From: Prevotella sp. UBA7551
GTDB lineage: Bacteria > Bacteroidota > Bacteroidia > Bacteroidales > Bacteroidaceae
DNA length: 64,000 bases
NCBI GenBank assembly: GCA_002479145.1
Contig: DLLX01000017.1
Location: forward strand, 2,992-66,991
Reading direction: 5' to 3'
Shown: positions 51,014 to 57,828 of the stretch, piece by piece
Position numbering within the stretch: the stretch's first letter is position 1
How the letters are laid out: every line of letters starts with the position of its first letter
Program-made: the position numbers and the translations under genes
The notes under the pieces: model-generated
What the model was told of the DNA's origin: nothing
The model's input: only the letters and a program-made list of their open reading frames with translations
Databases searched by the model: none

Positions 51014-54007
51014 ATGAACAGAAGAAGACGATTTGCAACGCTCTTGGTATTGCTCTTGACCCTATTGTCGGCCTCGGCGCAGCAGCAGACCATCACCGGT
51101 CACCTGCTCGATGGGCAGCACAAGCAGCCGTTGAGCTATGCTGTAGTGCAACTGTTAGGCCGCGACAGTACCTATGTGTCGGGCACGACAAGCGATGACA
51201 CGGGCCGTTTCGTGCTGCAAGCCCCACGGGATGGCAACTATATTGTGAAGGTATCCTTCGTGGGAATGCGCACCCTATGCCGCGATGTGGCCCTTTCCGC
51301 TGAGTCGAAGGGGACGGATGTGGGCACGTTGACGCTCCGTCCAGACGAGCATGTGCTCCGAGAAGTGACGATTGCCGCACAGGCTCCGAAGGTCGTTTTG
51401 AAGAACGACACCTTCCAATACAACGCTTCTGCCTATCGGGTAGCAGAAGGCTCCACGGTCGAAGCACTGGTAAAAGTACTTCCAGGGGCAGAGGTTAGCG
51501 ACGATGGTACGGTGAAAATCAATGGGAAAGAGGTGAAAAAGATACTTGTCGATGGCAAAGAGTTCATGACAGGAGACACCAAAACGGCACTGAAGAACCT
51601 GCCAGCCTCCATCATTGAGAAGGTAAAGGCTTACGATCAGCAGAGCGACCTGGCCCGAGTGACAGGAATTGACGACGGAGAGGAGCAGACCGTGCTCGAT
51701 TTCGGGATGAAAAAGGGCATGAACAAAGGATTCTTCAGCAACATCAGTCTATCTCTTGGCACACATGGACGATACAGTGAGCGCGGCATGGCGGCCTATT
51801 TTAAGGACAAATTCCGCATGATGGGATTTGCCTCGGCCAACAACGTGGGGGACATGATGTTCGGAGGAGGCCCCCGCGGCGGCTTCGGGCAAATGCGTCA
51901 GGGACTGAACAGCAGCAAGATGGCGGGGATCAACATGAACTATGACAATGGGAAGACATTTCAATGGGATGGCTCCCTGCGCTGGAACCATAATGACGGC
52001 GACCTCAGTGCCAAGGTGTTTAGTGACAATTTCGTTGCTGCCCAGCGCGCATACAGCAACCGTCTCCAGCAGAAATATACTCGCAGCAACAGTTGGGACG
52101 GCCGTTTCCGGCTGGAGTGGACGCCCGACTCGATGTGGAACATCATGTTCCGTCCAAGTTTACAGCTCAGCAAGAGCGACGAACTGGACGTAAGCAGCTC
52201 TGCCACCTTCTCCGATGACCCCTATTCGCTTACCGACGACCCGCTCTCGGAGCCGGGATTGGCTGCGGCTGAGGCTGCCCGCGCTCTGGTCAACCGCCAG
52301 AAAAACACGACCGTCAGCTATGGCGACAATACCGCTGCGGCCGCATCGTTGCAGATTAACCGCAAGTTGTCGGCCAATGGCCGCAACGTCACACTCCGGT
52401 TGGACGGCAACTATAAGGATGCCGATTCAAAAACCTTTTCGACCCAAGACCTTCAGTATTTCCAGATGCTTGACGCAACGGGGCAGGATTCCCTATATCA
52501 TGCGTACAGATACAACCTCATGCCGACCAAATCGCACAGTTTGGGCGTTGAGGCCACTTATAGTGAGCCGCTGGCCAGCCGCACCTATTTGCAGTTGAGC
52601 TATCAATACAGCTACGGATTCAACAAAAGCGACCGCTCCACCTACGATTTCTCCCGCCTGGGCAGCGGCTTCTTCGGGTCTGTCGTGCCCGATTACCGCT
52701 CGTGGGGCAGCTATCTGGCGCTGCTGCAGTCTCCCTTGGAAGACTATTTCGACCAAAACCTGAGCCGATACTCTGAGTACAGGACCCATACGCAGAACAT
52801 CCAGCTCATGATCCGTACCAGCCGGGCGCACTTCCGGTTCAATGCCGGCGTACAGTTGCAGCCCCAACACAGTATCTATCAGCAGGATTACCTCGGCGTT
52901 CACGTCGATACGGTGCGCAACACGTTCAACTGGAGCCCCACACTCGACCTCCGCTACAAGTTTTCCCAGCAGAGCAGCCTTCGCATCAACTACCGTGGCA
53001 CGGCCACACAGCCCACAATGAGCCAGCTTCTGGACATCACCGACAACACCGACCCGCAGAATGTGAGCGTCGGCAACCCGGGCTTGCGTCCCGCTTTCAC
53101 CCACAGGCTTCGCTTGTTCTACAATGGTTATCGGCAGAAATACACTCAGTCGTGGATGACTTTCCTCAATTTCTCCTCTGTACGCAACGCTATTGGCAAC
53201 AGTGTGACCTATGATGCCGTGTCGGGAGCGCGCGTTGTGCGCCCCGTCAACATCAACGGCAACTGGAATGTGGATGCTGCGGTGATGTTCAATAGCAGTA
53301 TCGACACGCTCGGAGTGTGGAATGTGAACACCTTCACGACTGCGGCATACAACCGCTATGCCTCTCTCCTGCAGCAGTCCCGCAGCAGCGCAGTGGAGAG
53401 AAACGTCACCAACCAGACCACCTTGGGCGAACGGCTGACCATCAGTTACCGCAACAGCTGGCTGGAGGTAGCTCTTGACGGTTCGGTGGACTACAACCGC
53501 ACCCAGAACCAGTTGCAATCGGCGCAAGACCTCAACACTTGGCGCTACGCCTATGGTGGCTCCATCAACCTGACTGCGCCCTGGGGTACGAGCATATCGA
53601 CCGACATCCACATGAACAGCCGCCGCGGATACAACGATGCCGCCTTAAACAGCAACGAATTGCTGTGGAATGCACAGGTGGCGCAGAGCTTCCTGAAAGG
53701 TAAACCGCTTACCATTTCGCTCCAGCTCTATGACATTCTCCACCGCCAAAGCAACCTCTCGCGCGCTGTCAACGACATGGGACGCACTGATACGGAGTAC
53801 AACAGCATCAACAGCTATGCCCTGCTCACCCTGTCCTACCGCTTCAATCTCTTCGGGGGGAAGCCGCAACGTCCCTCTGGTGGGGCACGGCCTGGCGATG
53901 ACGACGGCGGTCCGGGAATGCCTCCACCCCCAGACGGGGGACGGGCGCCAATGGGTGGGTCAGGTGGAAGGCCTCCTATGGGTGGCCCTGGCGGACGGCC
54001 TTTCTAA
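51014..54007 (+). CDS. TonB-dependent-receptor-like outer-membrane protein
   Basis: A 997-residue outer-membrane protein. A signal peptide (about 1-22) is followed by a carboxypeptidase-regulatory-like domain (TITGHLLDGQHKQPLSYA, about 25-110), a plug-like part (LPGAEVSDDGTVKINGKEVK near 155-175) and a long beta-barrel of the OMP_b-brl_3 type. The last 45 residues are a Gly/Pro/Arg-rich tail with a PPPP run, after the expected barrel end (LLTLSYRFNLFGGK). No SusD-type partner or regulator is adjacent, so the substrate is open. A TTG-N-TTCCTTTG-like stretch precedes it, but no good promoter. Confidence 0.88.
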   Translation: MNRRRRFATLLVLLLTLLSASAQQQTITGHLLDGQHKQPLSYAVVQLLGRDSTYVSGTTSDDTGRFVLQAPRDGNYIVKVSFVGMRTLCRDVALSAESKGTDVGTLTLRPDEHVLREVTIAAQAPKVVLKNDTFQYNASAYRVAEGSTVEALVKVLPGAEVSDDGTVKINGKEVKKILVDGKEFMTGDTKTALKNLPASIIEKVKAYDQQSDLARVTGIDDGEEQTVLDFGMKKGMNKGFFSNISLSLGTHGRYSERGMAAYFKDKFRMMGFASANNVGDMMFGGGPRGGFGQMRQGLNSSKMAGINMNYDNGKTFQWDGSLRWNHNDGDLSAKVFSDNFVAAQRAYSNRLQQKYTRSNSWDGRFRLEWTPDSMWNIMFRPSLQLSKSDELDVSSSATFSDDPYSLTDDPLSEPGLAAAEAARALVNRQKNTTVSYGDNTAAAASLQINRKLSANGRNVTLRLDGNYKDADSKTFSTQDLQYFQMLDATGQDSLYHAYRYNLMPTKSHSLGVEATYSEPLASRTYLQLSYQYSYGFNKSDRSTYDFSRLGSGFFGSVVPDYRSWGSYLALLQSPLEDYFDQNLSRYSEYRTHTQNIQLMIRTSRAHFRFNAGVQLQPQHSIYQQDYLGVHVDTVRNTFNWSPTLDLRYKFSQQSSLRINYRGTATQPTMSQLLDITDNTDPQNVSVGNPGLRPAFTHRLRLFYNGYRQKYTQSWMTFLNFSSVRNAIGNSVTYDAVSGARVVRPVNINGNWNVDAAVMFNSSIDTLGVWNVNTFTTAAYNRYASLLQQSRSSAVERNVTNQTTLGERLTISYRNSWLEVALDGSVDYNRTQNQLQSAQDLNTWRYAYGGSINLTAPWGTSISTDIHMNSRRGYNDAALNSNELLWNAQVAQSFLKGKPLTISLQLYDILHRQSNLSRAVNDMGRTDTEYNSINSYALLTLSYRFNLFGGKPQRPSGGARPGDDDGGPGMPPPPDGGRAPMGGSGGRPPMGGPGGRPF

Positions 54008-54081
54008 ACCCTAAAGCCTCCCTATCCGGCAATGACAGCTGGCCGAGCAAGAGGAGAATGATGGAAAAACAGCTAAAAGAG

Positions 54082-54112
54082 AACCTGAATGCTATGCCAT
54101 TCAGGTTTTTTT
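54082..54112 (+). terminator. Terminator after the TonB-type gene
   Basis: AACCTGAATG/CATTCAGGTT stem (54082-54091 with 54098-54107), 6-nt loop and a T-run to 54112. Confidence 0.9.
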
Positions 54113-54114
54113 CG

Positions 54115-54122
54115 TATTTTTG
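54115..54122 (+). promoter_or_regulatory. -7 promoter box for the Na+/Ca2+ exchanger gene
   Basis: TATTTTTG followed by CACG, directly after the preceding terminator and 51 nt before the next ATG. Confidence 0.55.
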
Positions 54123-54173
54123 CACGGGAGATTTGTGCTCCAATATAAAATGAAGACAAAAACAGAATAACCA

Positions 54174-55133
54174 ATGTTACTAAATTCTTTGTGGATTATT
54201 GTAGGCGTGGTGCTCGTCATCTGGGGCGCAGACCGCCTCACTGCAGGCTCCGTAGCTGTGGCAGAGCGGCTGCATGTGCCCCAAATTGTCATCGGACTGA
54301 CTATTGTTGCCTTGGGCACATCGATGCCCGAGCTGTGTGTCAGTGTCGTGTCCGCCCTCCGGGGCACACCCGACTTGGCCGTGGGAAACGTGGTGGGGAG
54401 TAACGTTTTCAACGCATTGCTCATCGTTGGCGTGGCCGCTCTGGTTGCTCCCATGACCATTTCGCCCCAAACTGTCCGCAAGGACATCCCTTGGACACTC
54501 GTCGCTTCGGTCATATTGTTGATGATGTGCCAGAACGATTGGGTCATTACGCGCATCGATGGCGCCGTGCTTTTCATCCTTGCCGTGGTTTTCATGTGCC
54601 TCACCTTGAGAGGGGCGCAGACCGCCAAGCAGCCTGATGAGCCCGAAGGCCAGCCTTCCGCGACAGATAAAAAGCCCATGGCAGCCTGGTCGGCTGCGCT
54701 TTGGATAGTAGTGGGACTGGCCGCACTGATAGGCGGAAGCAACGTCTTTGTGGGCGGAGCCACCGAGGTGGCCAAGGCACTCCACGTCAGCGACGCGGTC
54801 ATCGGGTTGACCATCGTGGCCGGCGGCACTTCCCTGCCCGAACTGGCTACCAGCGTGGTGGCCGCACGACAAGGGAACAGCGGCATCGCCATCGGCAACG
54901 TGCTGGGCAGCAATGTGTTCAACATTCTCATGATCATCGGCCTTACCGGCCTCATCTCGCCCATGTCCATCCAGGGCATCACCACCGTCGACCTCTCCAT
55001 GATGGTCATCTCGATGATGATACTATGGCTCTTCGCCTTTACCAAGTATCGCGTGGAGCGCTGGGAGGGCGCCGTGCTCGCCACCGTATTTGCCGGTTAC
55101 ATGGTGCATCTCATCAGTGCCGCCATGGCATAA
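54174..55133 (+). CDS. Calcium/sodium antiporter (CaCA family, YrbG-like)
   Basis: An inner-membrane cation exchanger of 319 residues with two inverted repeats of five helices. Both alpha motifs are clear: GLTIVALGTSMPELCVSVVSA and VGNVVGSNVFNALLI in the first half, and GLTIVAGGTSLPELATSVVAA with IGNVLGSNVFNILMI in the second. The conserved acidic residues in the two PEL motifs bind the cation. Ca2+ is the expected substrate, but sequence alone does not exclude others. It has its own promoter and terminator. Confidence 0.93.
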   Translation: MLLNSLWIIVGVVLVIWGADRLTAGSVAVAERLHVPQIVIGLTIVALGTSMPELCVSVVSALRGTPDLAVGNVVGSNVFNALLIVGVAALVAPMTISPQTVRKDIPWTLVASVILLMMCQNDWVITRIDGAVLFILAVVFMCLTLRGAQTAKQPDEPEGQPSATDKKPMAAWSAALWIVVGLAALIGGSNVFVGGATEVAKALHVSDAVIGLTIVAGGTSLPELATSVVAARQGNSGIAIGNVLGSNVFNILMIIGLTGLISPMSIQGITTVDLSMMVISMMILWLFAFTKYRVERWEGAVLATVFAGYMVHLISAAMA

Positions 55134-55146
55134 GGCGCAAAAGAAT

Positions 55147-55187
55147 GGAAAAAGTCCTGCCACACTCACTGCGGCAGGACTTTTTCC
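55147..55187 (+). terminator. Terminator after the exchanger gene
   Basis: Perfect 15-bp stem GGAAAAAGTCCTGCC/GGCAGGACTTTTTCC with an 11-nt loop, 13 nt past the stop; the T-rich right arm completes a standard terminator. Confidence 0.85.
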
Positions 55188-55220
55188 TTCAAAAAGAAGG
55201 CTTCTTCAGAGTTTTATTTG

Positions 55221-55228
55221 TAACTTTG
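55221..55228 (+). promoter_or_regulatory. -7 promoter box for the riboswitch-transporter unit
   Basis: TAACTTTG followed by CACCC. It predicts a transcript start near 55235, so the riboswitch would form almost the entire 5' leader. Confidence 0.65.
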
Positions 55229-55245
55229 CACCCGCAAACTTACGT

Positions 55246-55280
55246 AGGGGTACTTGCTCAACCCCCTTTAACAAAACAAG
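55246..55280 (+). promoter_or_regulatory. preQ1-I riboswitch
   Basis: Stem P1 is AGGGG (55246-55250) with CCCCT (55263-55267). The loop of 12 nt (UACUUGCUCAAC, 55251-55262) ends in the C that recognises preQ1 in this class. An A-rich tail UUAACAAAACAAG follows, almost identical to that of the known Thermoanaerobacter tengcongensis switch. The pseudoknot P2 pairs CUUG (55253-55256) with CAAG (55277-55280), ending 3 nt before the AUG at 55284. Ligand binding would therefore occlude the start site, that is, act on translation. The gene controlled is a queuosine-precursor transporter, which agrees fully. Confidence 0.92.
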
Positions 55281-55283
55281 AAC

Positions 55284-55976
55284 ATGGACAACAGTAAAAA
55301 GCAGGTGAGTGTGCTGTTTATGCTTTTCAGCATCCTCTTTTGCGTTTGCCTGATTGCGGCAAACACGTTTGAAACAAAGCAAATCTCAGTTTTTGGAATC
55401 AGTCTTACGGGCGGGCTTATCGTCTTCCCTGTGAGCTACATCATCAACGATTGCGTCTGCGAAGTATGGGGCTACAGCAAGGCAAGGCTGCTCATCTGGA
55501 CGGGTTTCGCAATGAACTTCTTCTTTGTAGCCATGGGTGCGCTATGCGATGCCATCCCCGGGGCAGCCTATTGGAATAACGATGCCGGCTTCCATGCCGT
55601 TTTCGGACTTGCCCCACGCATCGCCCTCGCCTCCTTCGTGGCCTTCATCATCGGGAGTTTTGCCAACGCCTATGTCATGAGTCGCATGAAACTGCACGAC
55701 GGGGCACGCCGCTTCTCCGCCCGAGCCATCCTCTCCACCGTGGCAGGCGAGAGCCTTGACTCGTTCGTCTTCTTCCCATTGGCCCTCGGCGGCGTGGTGC
55801 CGGCCGATGAATTGCCCAAGTTGATGCTCTGGCAAGTGGTGCTCAAAACGGCCTATGAGGTCGTCGCGCTGCCCGTCACCATCCGTGTGGTCCGCGCTTT
55901 GAAGCGTCACGAGGGCGATACCTACGACAGAGACGTAAACTACAACATCTTCAAAATCTTCGACCTTCAACGCTAA
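55284..55976 (+). CDS. yhhQ: Queuosine precursor transporter (YhhQ/VUT family)
   Basis: A membrane protein of 230 residues with about six helices that imports queuosine precursors (preQ0/preQ1, perhaps queuine). Family features are ANTFETKQISVFG near 26-38, VFPVSYIINDCVCEVWGYSKAR near 48-69, SFANAYVMSRMK, and GESLDSFVFFPLA. The preQ1-I riboswitch placed on its start codon supports a role in 7-deazaguanine supply. queF lies 339 bp downstream; queC is not in between. Confidence 0.94.
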   Translation: MDNSKKQVSVLFMLFSILFCVCLIAANTFETKQISVFGISLTGGLIVFPVSYIINDCVCEVWGYSKARLLIWTGFAMNFFFVAMGALCDAIPGAAYWNNDAGFHAVFGLAPRIALASFVAFIIGSFANAYVMSRMKLHDGARRFSARAILSTVAGESLDSFVFFPLALGGVVPADELPKLMLWQVVLKTAYEVVALPVTIRVVRALKRHEGDTYDRDVNYNIFKIFDLQR

Positions 55977-56315
55977 ATCGCTTTCAGGGCATACTGGAAG
56001 ATGAGCTGGACGTGTCAGCTCGGGACGCGGCTTTGAGCAACCACCGTCCCCAAGCTGTCCGAGCCACATGGGCATACATAACCTATTGCTTATCAGAAGG
56101 TTAAGGTTGATATAGAAAAGGAAGTCAAAAAGGATGAGTTTTTAATTTATTTTTCTGAGATTTTTAAATTAAAAATAGCGGAAAAATAAATTAAAAATAT
56201 CAGCAATACCATCCCTATCATGCGACCAACCCTGTGGGGTGGGTACACAAAACAAGGGGAAAGGGCATACCACTCCAACCAATGGCTTACCCCATCCTCA
56301 CCAAATTATTGCATT
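55977..56315. other. 339-bp gap between yhhQ and queF
   Basis: No credible coding sequence; in particular no queC motif. It holds the third AT-rich three-unit repeat (56138-56198) and a purine-rich stretch near 56255 that mimics the riboswitch tail but lacks its stem. Confidence 0.7.
56138..56198. repeat. AT-rich three-unit repeat, copy 3 (shifted/inverted arrangement)
   Basis: Units begin at 56138, 56160 and 56182, again 22 bp apart, with spacers CTGAG and AGCGG. The middle unit equals unit 1 of copies 1 and 2; the two outer units are inverted copies of each other (16 of 17) and resemble the middle unit of the other copies. Confidence 0.8.
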
Positions 56316-56780
56316 ATGGAGAAAAACAAAAGAGAAGAAGAAGGGCTGCATGCCCTGGGCAAGAAGACCCAATACCGGATGGACTATGCGCCCGAGGTGC
56401 TGGAGACGTTTGAGAACAAGCACCCAGATAACGACTATTGGGTACGCTTCAACTGCCCCGAATTTACCAGTCTGTGCCCCATTACGGGACAACCCGACTT
56501 TGCAGAAATCCGCATCAGCTACATCCCCGAGCAGCGGATGGTGGAAAGCAAGAGCCTGAAACTCTATCTGTTCAGCTTCAGGAACCACGGCGACTTCCAC
56601 GAAGACTGTGTAAACATCATCATGAAGGACCTCATCCGCCTCATGCAACCGAAGTATATCGAGATCACGGGGCTGTTTACGCCGCGCGGGGGCATCAGCA
56701 TTTGGCCGTATGCCAACTATGGTCAGCCCGGCACAAAGTATGAGCAGCTGGCCGAACGACGTCTCATGAGCCACGAATAG
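56316..56780 (+). CDS. queF: NADPH-dependent preQ0 reductase QueF
   Basis: QueF reduces 7-cyano-7-deazaguanine (preQ0) to preQ1. The 154-residue type I form is complete: the catalytic cysteine lies in [14 protein letters not shown] (Cys54, Asp61), and the QueF signature ESKSLKLY is at 77-84, followed by HGDFHEDC. Start at ATG 56316; an in-frame ATG at 56220 would add unlike sequence. It needs preQ0 as substrate, from de novo synthesis or uptake. Confidence 0.95.
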   Translation: MEKNKREEEGLHALGKKTQYRMDYAPEVLETFENKHPDNDYWVRFNCPEFTSLCPITGQPDFAEIRISYIPEQRMVESKSLKLYLFSFRNHGDFHEDCVNIIMKDLIRLMQPKYIEITGLFTPRGGISIWPYANYGQPGTKYEQLAERRLMSHE

Positions 56781-56876
56781 CTACACCCGGACACTCCCAG
56801 CTTGTCAATTTTCTTACGAACAGGTGGCCAGCACACTGGGCATCAGTCGCCTTTGTGCTCACCCAATGGGTGGGCA

Positions 56877-57680
56877 CTAAAGGTCCTTCTCCTGCTTGTT
56901 CACCGCCTCCTGTGCCTTGCGGTTGGCCTCTGTGGCACTGGCCTTACGGTGATACTGCATCACTTTCTTTCCAAACTGAGCGGCCATGGAGTCGGCTGAG
57001 AGGTAGACCATGCGCCCGTCATCATGTCCCACGGAGTCGTTGGGAATGCGATTCCCCTGTGCATCGACCGTGTCCTTATAAATATAGAGCCAGCCATTGT
57101 AGATATGCCAGCCCGTATAGACCGTCACGGTGGGGTAATACACCGGGCTTTCGTCCTCGAGCGTATTTTGCTTCTGCACATATCCCACAGGCGAGGCGAG
57201 ATTGTGGCTCATCAGCGTGAAGCCATACTCGCGCGGAACGAAGAGCACCGCCTTCATCGAGTCGGTCATCTCGGCCATGATTTGCTCCTCGGTCTTAGTG
57301 GCACTGGGCTTCAGCTTCGGCAGTACCTGAAAGGTCCATGTGCCCTTGAGTTGCTCCAAGTCTATCACTTCCAGCGCCTCATTCTTGTTGTGGGGATTGA
57401 CCAAGACGGCCACTTCGTCACCGATGGTGATTTCGCCGAAGACCTGCTTGTTCTTCATCGCATTGACAATGTTGTAGCGCACCGGGTCGCCCCCCTCGTT
57501 GCGGAGCACCACGATGACAGAGTCGGAGCAGCCGTCGCAAGCCAGCCCGTAAACGGTATGGTCGCCCTTGAGGCGCACCTCGTCGGAGATGGCGCCCTGG
57601 TCGCCGCTGGTCGCCGTGTCATTGCAAGCCACAAGAACGGCTAACGCAAAGAAAATCAATGGATAGAGTATTCGTTTCAT
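56877..57680 (-). CDS. Lipoprotein of unknown function
   Basis: A 267-residue protein with a lipoprotein signal (lipobox LVAC, Cys19). The mature part starts with a low-complexity linker and then VYGLACDGCSDSVIVVL, with a CxxC pair near 49-52 that could bind a metal or form a disulphide; GEITIGDEVAVLVNP and TWTFQVLPKLKPS follow. The C-terminal 40 residues are charged and helical (KASATEANRKAQEA). I do not recognise the family. It is divergent from the carboxyltransferase gene, with a TATCTTTGC box at 57704-57696. Confidence 0.75.
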   Translation of the reverse strand: MKRILYPLIFFALAVLVACNDTATSGDQGAISDEVRLKGDHTVYGLACDGCSDSVIVVLRNEGGDPVRYNIVNAMKNKQVFGEITIGDEVAVLVNPHNKNEALEVIDLEQLKGTWTFQVLPKLKPSATKTEEQIMAEMTDSMKAVLFVPREYGFTLMSHNLASPVGYVQKQNTLEDESPVYYPTVTVYTGWHIYNGWLYIYKDTVDAQGNRIPNDSVGHDDGRMVYLSADSMAAQFGKKVMQYHRKASATEANRKAQEAVNKQEKDL

Positions 57681-57695
57681 TTTGTCTATTTGGCT

Positions 57696-57704
57696 GCAAA
57701 GATA
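57696..57704 (-). promoter_or_regulatory. -7 promoter box for the lipoprotein gene
   Basis: TATCTTTGC on the minus strand, 16 nt before the ATG at 57680. Confidence 0.55.
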
Positions 57705-57757
57705 GCCAAAAACTGCTAAAAAAGATAATGAGGGGGCGCATTTTGGGATATTTTACC

Positions 57758-57765
57758 TAATTTTG
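57758..57765 (+). promoter_or_regulatory. -7 promoter box for the carboxyltransferase gene
   Basis: TAATTTTG followed by CAAC, 64 nt before the ATG at 57829, and covering the upstream in-frame start at 57763, which is thereby excluded. Confidence 0.6.
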
Positions 57766-57828
57766 CAACTCGTATGGCTACACGGTAACCAACTTTTTGT
57801 TTTGAGGAAGAAATTGAATTCAATTTAT

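Noticed and set aside
56233..56265. Possible second preQ1 riboswitch before queF (ACACAAAACAAGG tail)
   Set aside because: The A-rich tail resembles the real switch, but there is no P1 stem with a recognition C before its 3' strand, and it lies about 60 nt from the queF ATG.
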